Source: Sandaracinus amylolyticus (GTDB lineage: Bacteria > Myxococcota_A > Polyangia > Polyangiales > Sandaracinaceae). From it: a DNA stretch of 64,000 bases. Under the pieces are notes generated by a model. The model saw only the letters and a program-made list of their open reading frames with translations. It was not told the DNA's origin and did no database searches. The stretch covers positions 6,014,001 through 6,078,000 of the forward strand of contig NZ_CP011125.1 in the NCBI RefSeq assembly GCF_000737325.1. The letters are read 5' to 3'. Position numbers and translations under genes: made by a program. This document shows, in pieces, positions 29,498 through 40,961 of this stretch. Every line of letters starts with the position of its first letter. Position 1 is the first letter of the stretch.

Positions 29498-30983
29498 AGG
29501 TCGTGTCTTCGAGGTGGTACTCGAGCACGCGCCCGGCGCGTCGCGCCTCGCACGCGCCGTCCTCGACGAGCGCGGCGAGCGCTGCCTGGGCCGCGCGGAG
29601 CGGCGCGCCGACGGCCTCGGCGAGCTCCTTCGCGCTGCGCCCGCGATCCTCGGCGAGCGCCGCGAGGATCTTGTCGGCCAGCGAGCGACCCGCGCGCGGA
29701 TCGGGGCACACCAGGCCGCGCTCGGCCTCGAGCCGCACGTGGCTTCCCTGTCGCTCGAGGTGCGCGATCCCGCCGAGCCACTCGCGCGCGCGGTGCAGCG
29801 CGACGTCGAGCGCGCCGCGATGGATCTCGGGCACGAACTCGAAGCCGTAGACGGCGCGGAAGCACTCTGCCTCGTCGAGCCCTCGAGGCCCGGCGAGGAG
29901 GAGCGTGGCGATGACGGTCTCCGCGCGCCCTTGATGTCGTCGCGACTGCTGCAGCGCGGGCACGCCGTCGAGGACGAGCGCGCGACCGAGGCGCACGACG
30001 CGGCGCGGCGCCGATGCACGATGCTGGAGCGCGTAGAGGATCGCGGACTCGGACGCGATGCCACGCGTCGTCGCGATGCCGTGGAGCGCGGGTGGGATCT
30101 CGGACGTCGCGCCGAGCAGGAACGACTCGAGCGGCGAGCCGTGCGGATCGCGCTGCGGATCGCAGGCGAGCACCAGCGCGTCGACGTCGTCGCGGAGGAA
30201 CGGCGGGGCGCTCGCCGCGCGCGCCTGCAGCACACGCGTCGCGTCGTCGAAGCGCGCGCGGTCGCCCGACTCCGCCGCGTCGCACCACGCGTGGAGCGCG
30301 GCGGCGAGCTCGTCGCGCGCGAGCGAGGACGCGCTGCCTCCCGCGAGCGCGTGCTCGAACGCGAGCCACGCCCCGTGCGAAGTGACCGGCAGCGCGCCGA
30401 GCGCGCGCGTGATCCGGAGCGCGAGGTGCGCGTGCCCGCTCGCGCGGCGTGCTCGCGCGAGCACCAGGTGCGCGAGCGCCTCGCACAGCGGGATGCTCTC
30501 GGTGCGCGCCATGCGCGACGCGCGGCGCGCCGCCTTCACGCCCGACGCGACGTCGCCCGACGCGAGGCGCGCGAGCCCCGCGAGCGATGCCGCGTCGACC
30601 ACGAGATCGGGCTGGCGTCGCTCCGACGCACGTGCGCCGCACGTCGTCGCGAGATCGAGCGCGAGCGCGTGGGCGCCCGAGAGCAAGGCGCGCCACGCGC
30701 CGATCAGCTCGGCAGCGACGTCGGGCGCGCCTTCGGTCGCGGCGGGTCGCGCGTCGGCGATCCGGTCGTCGAGCTCCGACACGCGCGCGGCGTCGAGCGC
30801 GAGCGCCGCGTGACGCGCGCTCGCCGCGAGCACCCGCACCGCGGATCCGCGATCGGCGTCGTCGGCGCTGCGGAGCCGGGATGGCGACATCGCGGCGACG
30901 CGCGCGTCACAGGTCACGCGATCACCGGCGAGCGCCGCGGCGATCGCGGCGCGATCGGCCTCGATGTGGGCGTCCGAGGGCAT
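29472..30983 (-). CDS. Winged-helix-containing regulator-like protein
   Basis: A 503-residue protein not assigned to a named family. The first 300 residues are Ala/Arg/Leu-rich and helical, consistent with degenerate TPR-like repeats. Residues 340-430 (RAETVIATLLLAGPRGLDEAE, EIHRGALDVALHRAREWLGG) resemble the DNA-binding part of OmpR/SARP-like regulators. The last 75 residues form a second winged-helix-like segment, LADKILAALAEDRGRSAKEL. The ATG at 30983 is preferred over one at 31010, which overlaps the likely -10. It diverges from kinase D over 36 bp. A transcriptional role is inferred. Confidence 0.55.
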   Translation of the reverse strand: MPSDAHIEADRAAIAAALAGDRVTCDARVAAMSPSRLRSADDADRGSAVRVLAASARHAALALDAARVSELDDRIADARPAATEGAPDVAAELIGAWRALLSGAHALALDLATTCGARASERRQPDLVVDAASLAGLARLASGDVASGVKAARRASRMARTESIPLCEALAHLVLARARRASGHAHLALRITRALGALPVTSHGAWLAFEHALAGGSASSLARDELAAALHAWCDAAESGDRARFDDATRVLQARAASAPPFLRDDVDALVLACDPQRDPHGSPLESFLLGATSEIPPALHGIATTRGIASESAILYALQHRASAPRRVVRLGRALVLDGVPALQQSRRHQGRAETVIATLLLAGPRGLDEAECFRAVYGFEFVPEIHRGALDVALHRAREWLGGIAHLERQGSHVRLEAERGLVCPDPRAGRSLADKILAALAEDRGRSAKELAEAVGAPLRAAQAALAALVEDGACEARRAGRVLEYHLEDTTFSEPTYVR

Positions 30984-31019
30984 TGGTCGCGACCGCGGGC
31001 GAGGATACAATGGCGCGCG

Positions 31020-32320
<1,301 letters not shown>

Positions 32321-32324
<4 letters not shown>

Positions 32325-33250
32325 CGCGGCTCCGCACGTTCGTCGTGGTGCTCGTGCTCGCGCTGCTCGCGCCCGCATCGATGGTGCATGCGCAGCGCGA
32401 CGAGGCGCGCGCGCTCTTCGAGCAAGCGCGCGAGGCGCTCGGCTCGGGTGACTTCGCGACCGCGCGCGATCTGCTCGCGCGCTCGCTCGCGCTCGCGTCG
32501 AACGTCGGATCCGCATTCAACCTCGCGATAGCGCTGCGCGGCACCGGCGAGCTGCAGCGCGCGATCGAGACGTTCGACGCGCTGCTCGCGGACCGCTACG
32601 GCGCGCTCTCGCCCGAGCAGCGGCGCGAGGTCGAGTCGTTCCTCGTGCGCTCGCGGCGCGAGCTCGGGCACCTCTCGGTGCGCGTGACCGGCGCCGATGC
32701 GATCGAGCTGCGCATCGACGGCGTGCTGGTCGCGACCGCGCCCGACGGCGACGTCGTCGAGACCGCCGTCGATCCCGGTGAGCACGTCGTCACCGCGTCC
32801 GCGCCGCGCCGCACGAGCTACGAGGAGCGCATCGTCGTCGAGCGCGGCGCACGCCGAACGATCCGCGCCGAGCTCGGCTCGACGCTCCCCGGCACGCTCG
32901 TCGTCGAGAGCCCGACGCCCGAGGCGATCGTCGAGATCCTCGGCGTGGTGCGCGGCGCCGGATCGATCCGCCGCGACCTCCCGCCGGGCGAGTACCGCAT
33001 CTCGGTCGCCGACAGCGCAGGACGACGCGAGACCACCGCGCGCGTCGACAGCGGCGAGCTGATGCGCGTCGTGCTCTCGGGCCCGAGCGCGGGCACGCCG
33101 ATCGTCGAGAGCCCGTGGCTGTGGTCGGGCGTCGCGCTGGCGCTCGCTGCGGCGGCCATCGGCATCGCGGTGCCGCTCACGGTCACGCAGGAAGAAGCGC
33201 CCGTCTCCGATCCGATCTACGGCGTCGTCGTCACGCTGACGACGCCGTAG
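32321..33250 (+). CDS. Exported PEGA-domain protein with TPR-like N-terminus and C-terminal membrane segment
   Basis: A 309-residue protein: signal peptide ending MVHAQ near residue 26; a TPR-like helical repeat (RDEARALFEQAREALGSGDF onward); two PEGA-like beta domains (HLSVRVTGADAIELRIDG, and GTLVVESPTPEAIVEILG with PPGEYRISV); then one hydrophobic helix, WSGVALALAAAAIGIAVPL. PEGA domains are surface or S-layer associated. Three in-frame GTG codons occur in a GTGGGA repeat at 32309-32323; the last is used because GGGAG precedes it. Coupled to kinase D. Confidence 0.8.
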
Positions 33251-33251
33251 A

Positions 33252-33278
33252 CGTCCCGTCCCTACCGTCCGCGGGACG
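33252..33278. terminator. Weak hairpin between convergent PEGA and pheA genes
   Basis: CGTCCCG at 33252-33258 pairs with CGGGACG at 33272-33278 across a 13-nt loop, in the 45-bp gap between two convergent stops. A short stem with no T-run, so a tentative call. Confidence 0.35.
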
Positions 33279-33295
33279 AGCACTCCGGTCGGGAC

Positions 33296-34456
33296 TCACT
33301 TCTTCTCGGCATCCGGGTAGCGCGGGTAGCTGCCCAGCACCGTCAGCGCCTGCACGCGCGTCTCGAGCGCCGCGAGCGCGGCCGCGACGTTCTCGTCCTC
33401 GCGGTGCCCTTCGACGTCGATCACGAACACGTAGCGCCACGCGCGATCGCGGCTCGGCCGCGACTCGATGCGCGTCATGTTCACGCCGTTGTCCTCGAGC
33501 ACGCCGAGCGTGCGGCGCAGCGCGCCGCGTTCGGTCTCGTCGGCGATGATGAACGTGAACGTCGTGCGGTCACGGCCGGTCGGCTTCGCGTCGTCCTTGC
33601 CGATCATCACGAAGCGCGTCGCGTTGAACGCGATGTCCTGGATGCCCTCGCGCAGCACCGGCACGCCCATGATCTCGCCGGCGAGCGAGCTGCCGATCGC
33701 CGCGCCGCTCGCGTCACCGCCCGCCTCGCGCACCGCCAGCGCGGTCGACGCGGTGTGGACGATCTGCGCCTGGGGCAGGTTGTTCGCGAGGTACTTGCGG
33801 CACTGCGCGAGCGCCTGCGGGTGCGAGTACACGCGGCGCACCTCGGAGAGCGACTCGACGTTCGACAGCAGGCAGTGCTTGATCGGCAGCACGAGCTCGC
33901 GCCGGATGCGACAGCCGCCCTCGATCAGCGCGTCGATCGCGCCGGCGACCGAGCCCTCGGTCGAGTTCTCGATCGGCACCACGCCGTACACTGCGCGGCC
34001 GCGACGCACCGACTCGAACACGCCGTCGATCGTCGCTTCCTCGATGTACTGCGGGGCGTAGCCGAAGAGCGCGCGCGCCGCCGCGTGCGAGTACGTGCCC
34101 TGCGGTCCGAGGTACGCGACGGTCACGCGCGCCTGGAGCGACACGCAGCCGCTCAGGATCTCGCGGAACACCGCGAGGATCGCGGGCTTCGGGAAGCGAC
34201 CCGCGCCGCGCTCGAGCAGGCGCTCGAGCAGCGCCTTCTCGCGCTCGGGATCGAGCGCGGGCGCACCGCTCGCCTGCTTCGCGCGACGCACCGCACCGAC
34301 GACCTCCGCGCGCTCGGCGAGGAGATCGAGGATGCGATCGTCGATCGAGTCGATGCGCTGCCGCGCCAGCGCGAGATCGGGCACGGGCACGCCGTTCTCC
34401 GGCGTCGGAAGCGGCGTGATGATCGACTCGATCGAGGCGCGGGGATCGTCGCTCAC
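33296..34456 (-). CDS. pheA: Bifunctional chorismate mutase/prephenate dehydratase
   Basis: A 386-residue enzyme catalysing chorismate to prephenate to phenylpyruvate. An AroQ mutase domain occupies about 29-105 (ARQRIDSIDDRILDLLAERA). The dehydratase domain covers 111-290 (VAYLGPQGTYSHAAA, YGVVPIENSTEGSV, FNATRFVMIG with the catalytic Thr-Arg-Phe). An ACT domain at 300-380 has GALRRTLGVLEDNGVNMTRI and ESRP, the phenylalanine-binding signature, so feedback inhibition is expected. Last gene of the long operon; GTG start overlaps the malic enzyme stop. Confidence 0.95.
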   Translation of the reverse strand: MSDDPRASIESIITPLPTPENGVPVPDLALARQRIDSIDDRILDLLAERAEVVGAVRRAKQASGAPALDPEREKALLERLLERGAGRFPKPAILAVFREILSGCVSLQARVTVAYLGPQGTYSHAAARALFGYAPQYIEEATIDGVFESVRRGRAVYGVVPIENSTEGSVAGAIDALIEGGCRIRRELVLPIKHCLLSNVESLSEVRRVYSHPQALAQCRKYLANNLPQAQIVHTASTALAVREAGGDASGAAIGSSLAGEIMGVPVLREGIQDIAFNATRFVMIGKDDAKPTGRDRTTFTFIIADETERGALRRTLGVLEDNGVNMTRIESRPSRDRAWRYVFVIDVEGHREDENVAAALAALETRVQALTVLGSYPRYPDAEKK

Positions 34457-36234
34457 GCCGGCCTCACGGGCAGGTGCCGCGGGGTCCACGAGCGCGCGCG
34501 CACGAACGCGACGGGATCGGGATCCGCGCCCTCGGGCCACGTGCCGACTCCGTCGTCGACCGCGCGACGCATCACGCGCGCTGCGACGTGCGCCGAGACC
34601 TCGCGGAGCTCACGGATCGGCGGGTACATCGCGCCGCTCGCGAGGTGGCGCTCCTGCACGTACTCGGCGAGCGCGTACGCGGCCTCGAGCACCATCTGAT
34701 CGGTGATCTCGGACGCGCCCGAGAGCATCGCGCCGAGGCCGATCCCGGGGAACACGAACGCGTTGTTGCCCTGGCCGATCACGAAGCGCTTGCCGCCGAG
34801 CTCGACCGGCGCGAACGGCGATCCCGTCGCGACGATCGCGCGCCCCTCGGTCCACGCCAGCACGTCGGCGGGGCGTGCCTCGCACGACGTGATCGGGTTC
34901 GAGAGCGCGAGCACGATCGGACGCGCGCACTGCGAGCCGAGCTGCTTCACGATCGTCTCGTCGAACGCGCCCGCCTGACCGCTCAGGCCGATCAGCACGG
35001 TGGCGCGCCCCTCGCGCACCGTCTCGAGCAGATCGGGGCGCTCGCCCGTGATCTTCCAGCTCTCGATCGCTGCGCGACGCTGCGCGAGAGGCGCCTTGTA
35101 CGCCTCCATCTTCGCGCCTTCGATCAGCAGGCCGCGCGAGTCGAGGACGAGCACGCGCGCCCGCGCCTCTTCGTCGCTCAGCCCCTCGCGGCGCATGCCC
35201 GCCTGGATCGCCATCGCGACGCCCGCGCCACCCGCGCCCGCGCCGTGGATCACCACGCGCTGATCGCGGAGTCGCTCGCCCTTGCCCGCGCACGCCGCGA
35301 GCAGGCCCGCGAGCGCGACCGCGCCCGTGCCCTGCACGTCGTCGTTGAACGACGGCATCGAGCGGCGATGACGGTGCAGCACGTCGATCGCGGCGTCCTT
35401 CGCGAGGTCCTCCCACTGCAGCAGCGCGCGCGGATAACGCCGCGCGAGCGCGCCGACGAACGCGTCGACGAGCGAGAGATACGCCTGGCCACGCGCGCGC
35501 TCACGACGCACGCCCTGGTAGAGCGGGTCCTCGCGCAGCGAGTCGCGATCGGTGCCCGCGTCGAGCAGCACCGGCATCGTGCGCGCGGGATCGACGCCCG
35601 CCGCGCCGTAGAGCGAGAGCTTGCCGATCGAAATCCCGATGCCGCCGTGGCCGCGATCGCCGATCCCGAGGATCGCCGACGCATCGGTCGCGACGACGAC
35701 GCGCACGTCGTCCGCGGGCCACGCCGCGAGCAGCGCGTCGATGCGCTCGATGTCGTCGTACGTGATCACGAGGCCCTTGGGCTCCTGATGCACGTGATCG
35801 AAGCGCTCGATCGCCTCGGCGACGGTCGGCGTGTAGACGTACGGCAGCAGCTCTTCGAGGTGCGCGGCGAGCAGCGCCTGGAAGATCACGTCGCTGCGAT
35901 CCTGGATACCGCGCAGATAGAGATGACGACCGAGCGCCGTCGTCTGCAGCCCGAAGCCGGCGTACGCACGCTCGACCTGCTGCTCGAGTGTCGTGATCGC
36001 GGGCGGCAGCAGGCCCTCGAGCCCGAGCGCGCGACGCTCCTCACGGTCGAACGCCGCGCCCTTGTTCGTCAGCGGATGTCGCAGCAGCTGCGCGCCCCGC
36101 AGCGTCGTCGCGAGGTACGGCGCGCCTTGCGCGTCGTATCGGACCTCCACCTCGCGCGCCGCGCCCGAAGCCCTGGAGACGACGCCGGTCACCCGGCCCC
36201 CACGCTCCGTATCCGTCGTCGTCCCCTGGCTCAC
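34453..36234 (-). CDS. NAD-type malic enzyme (oxaloacetate-decarboxylating)
   Basis: A 593-residue protein of the long eukaryote-like (MaeA/SfcA) class, which oxidatively decarboxylates malate to pyruvate. Motifs: LLPYVYTPTVAEAIERF (malate site), KGLVITYDD, ILGIGDRGHGGIGISIGKL, LQWEDLAKDAAIDVLHRHR, FNDDVQGTGAVALAGLLAA, HGAGAGGAGVA (cofactor site) and ALSNPITSCEA. Overlapping starts with leuB and pheA place it in the branched-chain operon, where its pyruvate could feed both citramalate and acetolactate synthesis; that link is inference. Start GTG 36234 follows GGGAGGCGGAG. Confidence 0.92.
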   Translation of the reverse strand: MSQGTTTDTERGGRVTGVVSRASGAAREVEVRYDAQGAPYLATTLRGAQLLRHPLTNKGAAFDREERRALGLEGLLPPAITTLEQQVERAYAGFGLQTTALGRHLYLRGIQDRSDVIFQALLAAHLEELLPYVYTPTVAEAIERFDHVHQEPKGLVITYDDIERIDALLAAWPADDVRVVVATDASAILGIGDRGHGGIGISIGKLSLYGAAGVDPARTMPVLLDAGTDRDSLREDPLYQGVRRERARGQAYLSLVDAFVGALARRYPRALLQWEDLAKDAAIDVLHRHRRSMPSFNDDVQGTGAVALAGLLAACAGKGERLRDQRVVIHGAGAGGAGVAMAIQAGMRREGLSDEEARARVLVLDSRGLLIEGAKMEAYKAPLAQRRAAIESWKITGERPDLLETVREGRATVLIGLSGQAGAFDETIVKQLGSQCARPIVLALSNPITSCEARPADVLAWTEGRAIVATGSPFAPVELGGKRFVIGQGNNAFVFPGIGLGAMLSGASEITDQMVLEAAYALAEYVQERHLASGAMYPPIRELREVSAHVAARVMRRAVDDGVGTWPEGADPDPVAFVRARSWTPRHLPVRPA

Positions 36235-37322
36235 GCTCCGCCTCCCTGCCCTGCCGCCTGCGACATCGCATCCACGACCGCGTTGGTCATCTCGCGGGTC
36301 CCGAGCGTGCCACCGAGATCGCGCGTGCGCGCGCCCTTTGCGATCGCGACGTCCACACCGCGCTCGATCGCGGCCGCTTCGTCGGTCCAGCCGAGCGAGT
36401 GACGCGCGAGCATCGCGGCGCTCAGGATCGCGCCGACCGGGTTCGCGAGGCCCTTCCCTGCGATGTCGGGCGCCGAGCCGTGGATCGGCTCGTAGAGCCC
36501 GCGCGGGCCCTCCCCGAGCGACGCGCTCGGGAGCAGCCCGAGCGATCCCGCGAGCGCCGCCGCTTCGTCGGTGAGGATGTCCCCGAACATGTTCTCGGTG
36601 ACGATCACGTCGAAGTCCTTGGCGTGCGTCAGCAGCTTCATCGCGCAGGAGTCCACCAGCTGGTGCTCGAGCGAGATGCCACCGTGACGCGCCCCGACCT
36701 TCACCGCGATCTCGCGCCACAGCCGCGAGCTCTCGAGCACGTTCGCCTTGTCGACGCTCGTGACCTTCTTCTTGCGCGGCGCCGCGAGGCGGAACGCGAG
36801 CTCGACCACGCGCTCGATCTCGTTCTGGTCGTACACGAGCGTGTCGAATGCACGCTCGACGCCGTTCTCGACCGCACGGCCCTTCGGCGTGCCGAAGTAG
36901 AGACCACCGGTCAGCTCGCGCACGAAGACCATGTCCGCGCCCTCGATGCGATCGCGGCGCAGCGGCGACGCGTCCGCGAGCGCGGCGTGGAGGCGCACCG
37001 GGCGCAGGTTCGCGAACACGCCCATCGCCTTGCGCAGCCCGAGCAGGCCCGCCTCGGGGCGCGTCTTCGCGCGCGGATCGTCCCACTTCGGACCGCCGAC
37101 CGCGCCGAGCAGCACCGCGTCCGCGGCCACGCACGCCTCGCGCGTGCGCTCGGGCATCGCCTCCCCGGTCGCGTCGATCGCGATGCCGCCGAGCAGCTCG
37201 TCGCGCGTCTCGAACGACTTGCCGCCGCGCTTCGCCGCGACACCGAGCACGTGCAGCGCGGCCTCGGTCACCTCGGGCCCGATGCCGTCTCCGCCCAACA
37301 CCACGATCCGCGCGCTCGTCAT
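36231..37322 (-). CDS. leuB: 3-isopropylmalate dehydrogenase
   Basis: A 363-residue, full-length NAD-dependent decarboxylating dehydrogenase. Motifs: VLGGDGIGPEVTEAALHVL, LLGAVGGPKWDD, FVRELTGGLYFG, DKANVLESSRLWRE, VTENMFGDILTDEAA and EPIHGSAPDIAGKGLANP. In this operon it would act in leucine synthesis and, as a citramalate-pathway enzyme, on 3-methylmalate for isoleucine. The ATG overlaps the cimA stop by four bases. Confidence 0.96.
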   Translation of the reverse strand: MTSARIVVLGGDGIGPEVTEAALHVLGVAAKRGGKSFETRDELLGGIAIDATGEAMPERTREACVAADAVLLGAVGGPKWDDPRAKTRPEAGLLGLRKAMGVFANLRPVRLHAALADASPLRRDRIEGADMVFVRELTGGLYFGTPKGRAVENGVERAFDTLVYDQNEIERVVELAFRLAAPRKKKVTSVDKANVLESSRLWREIAVKVGARHGGISLEHQLVDSCAMKLLTHAKDFDVIVTENMFGDILTDEAAALAGSLGLLPSASLGEGPRGLYEPIHGSAPDIAGKGLANPVGAILSAAMLARHSLGWTDEAAAIERGVDVAIAKGARTRDLGGTLGTREMTNAVVDAMSQAAGQGGGA

Positions 37323-38926
37323 CCGACCTTCTCCTGCGGGGGCACGCTCGCGCGCGCGTGACGCGCGAGGCCGTGCTCGATTCCGTCCACCAGCGCTTCG
37401 AGGCTCGCCTCGACGACGCTCGACGACGCGCCGACGGTGCTCCACGTGTCGTCGCCGTCGCTCGTGTCGACGAGCACGCGCGTGACCGCGTCGGTCGCGA
37501 GGCGCCCGTCGAGGATGCGCACCTTGAAGTCGACCAGACGCAGCGCCGCGACCCGCGGCAGCGAGGGCTCGAGCGCCGCGCGCAGCGCTCGATCGAGCGC
37601 CGCGACCGGGCCCTGGTGCTCGCCCGCGGTGTGGACGACCTGATCGCCGATCGCGACCTTCACCGTCGCCTCCGCGGTCGGCTGCCCGTCGCGATCACGG
37701 CCCACGATCACGCGGTAGTCGAGCACACGGAAGGGCGCGACGTAGCCGGGACGCGCGCGCTCGATGCGCATCGCGACGCTCGCTTCCGCGGCGTCGAACG
37801 AGTAGCCGCGCGCTTCGTCGGCCTTGATCGCACGCACGACGCTACGCGCCTCTTCGTCCTCGAGCGAGAGACCAATCTGCTCGGCGTGCGCGTGCACGTT
37901 GCCCTGCCCCGCGAGCTCGCTGACGACCACGCGCGACTTGTTGCCGACGCGCTCGGGATCGACGTGCTCGTAGCTGCGCTTGCTGCGGCGCACCGCCGCG
38001 ACGTGGACGCCGCCCTTGTGCGCGAACGCGCTGCGCCCGACGTAGGGCTTGTGCGGATCGGGCGTGAGGTTCGCGAGCTCCACGAGCTCGCGCGCGGTCT
38101 CGGTGAGCTCCGCGAGCTTGCCCTCGGGCAGACAGCGCGCGCCGAGCTTCAGCTCGAGGTCCGGGATGATCGTGCAGAGATCCGCGTTGCCGCAGCGCTC
38201 GCCCCACCCGTTGAACGTGCCCTGCACGTGCCGCGCGCCCGCGCGCACCGCGGCGAGCGAGTTCGCGACCGCGAGACCGCCGTCGTCGTGCGCGTGGATG
38301 CCCACCGGGCACGAGAACGCGCGGACCATGCGGCCCACGATCGCCTCGACGTCCCACGGCAAGCTGCCGCCGTTCGTGTCGCAGAGGACGAGCTCGCTCG
38401 CGCCGCCGTTGCGCGCGGCGGTGAGCGACTCGAGCGCGTACGACGGGTCCTCGCGCCAGCCGTCGAAGAAGTGCTCCGCGTCGTAGACGACGGTGCGCCC
38501 TTCCTTCACGAGCAGCGCGACCGTCTGCTCGATCATCTTGAGGTTCTCGTCGAGCGTGACGCGCAGCACCTCGGTCACGTGCAGGCGCGAGCTCTTCCCG
38601 AAGATCGTGACGACGTCGGTGCCCGCCTCGAGCAGCGCCTCGACCTGAGGGTCGTGCTCGGGACGCACGTGCGCGCGGCGCGTCGCACCGAACGCGGCCC
38701 ACTTCGCGTGCGTGAGCTGGTGGTCGCGCGCCCGCGCGAAGAGCTCCGCGTCCTTCGGGTTCGAGCCCGGCCAGCCCGCCTCGATCCAGCTCACGCCCAG
38801 CCGATCGAGGCGATCGGCGATGCGCAGCTTGTCCTCGCAGGTGAGGCTCAGCCCCTCGCGCTGCGTGCCGTCGCGCAGCGTCGTGTCGTAGATCCGGACG
38901 CGAAGCGCGTCGACGACCTCGCTCAT
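37319..38926 (-). CDS. cimA: (R)-citramalate synthase
   Basis: A 535-residue member of the DRE-TIM (alpha-isopropylmalate synthase-like) family: IYDTTLRDGTQREGLSLTCE (metal-binding DTTLRDG), WIEAGWPGSNPKD, HAHDDGGLAVANSLAAV and GTFNGWGERCGNADL. The spacing and GWPGSNPKD match TIGR00977-type citramalate synthase rather than LeuA, and a separate leuA is present. It condenses pyruvate and acetyl-CoA, opening the threonine-independent isoleucine route. A C-terminal LeuA-dimer-type domain (from about 400) suggests feedback control. Coupled at both ends. Confidence 0.93.
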   Translation of the reverse strand: MSEVVDALRVRIYDTTLRDGTQREGLSLTCEDKLRIADRLDRLGVSWIEAGWPGSNPKDAELFARARDHQLTHAKWAAFGATRRAHVRPEHDPQVEALLEAGTDVVTIFGKSSRLHVTEVLRVTLDENLKMIEQTVALLVKEGRTVVYDAEHFFDGWREDPSYALESLTAARNGGASELVLCDTNGGSLPWDVEAIVGRMVRAFSCPVGIHAHDDGGLAVANSLAAVRAGARHVQGTFNGWGERCGNADLCTIIPDLELKLGARCLPEGKLAELTETARELVELANLTPDPHKPYVGRSAFAHKGGVHVAAVRRSKRSYEHVDPERVGNKSRVVVSELAGQGNVHAHAEQIGLSLEDEEARSVVRAIKADEARGYSFDAAEASVAMRIERARPGYVAPFRVLDYRVIVGRDRDGQPTAEATVKVAIGDQVVHTAGEHQGPVAALDRALRAALEPSLPRVAALRLVDFKVRILDGRLATDAVTRVLVDTSDGDDTWSTVGASSSVVEASLEALVDGIEHGLARHARASVPPQEKVG

Positions 38927-39525
38927 GACGTCGCCTCCTCACCGCTCGCGAGGCTCTCGAGATCGTGGCGACGCTCGAACGCGCGGATGCGATCGGCGTA
39001 CGCGACGAGGTACCCGAGCTCGTCGATGCCCTGCACCAGGCAGTGCTTCGCGAACTCGTCGATCGGGAACGTCGCGGTGCAGCCGTTCCACTTCACGCGC
39101 TCGTTCTCGAGATCGATCTCGATCTCGATCTTCGGATTGGCCTGCACCGCGCTCACCAGCGCGGCGTGCGGCTCGGGCGCGAGCGCGACCGGGAGCACGC
39201 CGTTGCGCGTCGCGTTGCCGCGGAAGATGTCGGCGAAGCCCAGCGCGATCACCGCGCGGAAGCCGCCCGCCTCGAGCGCCCACGGCGCGTGCTCGCGCGA
39301 GCTGCCGCACCCGAAGTTGCGCCCCGCGATCAGGATCTGCGCGCCCGCGTGCTCGGGCTTGTGCAGCACGAACTTCGGGTCCTTGCGCCACTCCGCGAAG
39401 AGACCCTCGGCGAGGCCCGCCTTGTCGATCGTCTTCAGGAAGCGCGCAGGGATGATCTGATCGGTGTCGACGTCGTCCGCGAGCAGCGGCAGCGCGTGCG
39501 ACTCGAGATGCGCGAAGGGCTTCAT
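38923..39525 (-). CDS. leuD: 3-isopropylmalate dehydratase small subunit
   Basis: A 200-residue, normal-length small subunit. Motifs: [40 protein letters not shown] and [17 protein letters not shown]. It completes the aconitase-like enzyme with LeuC and probably also hydrates citraconate in the citramalate pathway. The ATG overlaps the leuC stop. Confidence 0.96.
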   Translation of the reverse strand: MKPFAHLESHALPLLADDVDTDQIIPARFLKTIDKAGLAEGLFAEWRKDPKFVLHKPEHAGAQILIAGRNFGCGSSREHAPWALEAGGFRAVIALGFADIFRGNATRNGVLPVALAPEPHAALVSAVQANPKIEIEIDLENERVKWNGCTATFPIDEFAKHCLVQGIDELGYLVAYADRIRAFERRHDLESLASGEEATS

Positions 39526-40961
39526 GCCGCCACCTCCGGAACGAACGGGAGCTTCCGCGGATCGACCACCACGCCCGCGATCGCACACGCCGCGGCGGTG
39601 CGCGGCGACGCGAGGAACGTGCGGCTTCCCGGGCCCTGACGGCCCTCGAAGTTGCGGTTCGACGTCGACACCGCGTACTGGCCGGGCGTCAGTCGATCCT
39701 CGTTCATCGCGATGCACATCGAGCAGCCGGGCTCGCGCCACTCCGCGCCCGCGGCCTTGAAGATCTCGTGCAGACCTTCCGCCTCCGCGGCCTTCTTCAC
39801 GTCGTGCGAGCCCGGCACGACCATCGCGCGCACGCCTTCCTTCACCTTGCGGCCCGCGAGCACGGCCGCGGCCTCGCGCAGATCGCTGAGGCGCGAGTTC
39901 GTGCACGACCCGATGAAGACGACGTCGATCTTCTTGCCGAGCAGCGGCTTGCCCGGCTCGAGCCCCGTGTACTCGATCGCGCGCTGTCGCGCGGCGCGCT
40001 CGGCGCCGTCGGGCGCGTCCTCGGGGCGCGGCACCGGCGCGTCGATCGGGATCGCCATCGCGGGGTTCGTGCCCCACGTGATCATCGGCGCCAGGCGCGA
40101 GACGTCGATCGTGATCGTCTTCGCGAAGCGCGCGCCCTCGTCGGTCGGCAGCGCGCGCCAGCGCGCGAGCGCGCGATCCCAGCCCTCGCCCTTCGGCACC
40201 GCGGGACGACCGTGCAGGTACTGGTACGTCGTGTCGTCCGGCGCGACGAGACCGGCGCGCGCGCCCGCCTCGATCGACATGTTGCAGAGCGTCATGCGCC
40301 CTTCCATCGAGAGCTGGCGCACCGCCTCACCGCGGTACTCGAAGACGCATCCGGTGCCGCCGTCGACGCCGATCTGCGCGATCAGCGCGAGCACGAGATC
40401 CTTCGCGGTCACGCCCTCGGGCGCGCGCCCGCCGAAGAGCACCTCGACCGGCTCGGGGCGGCGCTGCAGCAGACACTGCGTCGCGAGCACGTGCGCGACC
40501 TCGCTCGTGCCGATGCCGAACGCGAGCGCGCCGAACGCACCGTGCGTCGACGTGTGGCTGTCGCCGCAGACGATCGTCATGCCCGGCTGGGTGCGCCCCA
40601 TCTCCGGACCGACGACGTGCACGATGCCGTTGCGCGGCGTGCCGAGCGAATAGAGCTCGATGTTGTTCTCCGCGCAGTTGCGCATCAGCTGCTCGAGCTG
40701 ACGACGCCCCTCGGAGTCGACGACCGCGAGACCACCGGGACGCGTCGGCGTCGAGTGATCCATCGTCGCGAGCGTCCGATCGGGGCGGCGCACCTTCATG
40801 TTGCGCTCGCGCAGCGTCGAGAACGCCTGGGGCGAGGTCACCTCGTGGACGAGGTGGAGATCGACGTAGAGCACCGCGGGCCGCTTCGGGTGCTCCGCGA
40901 CCACGTGCGACTCCCAGATCTTGTCGAACATCGTCCGAGGACGATCCGCCGTCGCGCTCAT
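39522..40961 (-). CDS. leuC: 3-isopropylmalate dehydratase large subunit
   Basis: A 479-residue [4Fe-4S] dehydratase subunit. Cluster cysteines are in [11 protein letters not shown] and [11 protein letters not shown]; other signatures are [40 protein letters not shown] and [19 protein letters not shown]. Start ATG 40961 shares one base with the leuA stop (TGATG). The order leuA-leuC-leuD is canonical. Confidence 0.96.
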   Translation of the reverse strand: MSATADRPRTMFDKIWESHVVAEHPKRPAVLYVDLHLVHEVTSPQAFSTLRERNMKVRRPDRTLATMDHSTPTRPGGLAVVDSEGRRQLEQLMRNCAENNIELYSLGTPRNGIVHVVGPEMGRTQPGMTIVCGDSHTSTHGAFGALAFGIGTSEVAHVLATQCLLQRRPEPVEVLFGGRAPEGVTAKDLVLALIAQIGVDGGTGCVFEYRGEAVRQLSMEGRMTLCNMSIEAGARAGLVAPDDTTYQYLHGRPAVPKGEGWDRALARWRALPTDEGARFAKTITIDVSRLAPMITWGTNPAMAIPIDAPVPRPEDAPDGAERAARQRAIEYTGLEPGKPLLGKKIDVVFIGSCTNSRLSDLREAAAVLAGRKVKEGVRAMVVPGSHDVKKAAEAEGLHEIFKAAGAEWREPGCSMCIAMNEDRLTPGQYAVSTSNRNFEGRQGPGSRTFLASPRTAAACAIAGVVVDPRKLPFVPEVAA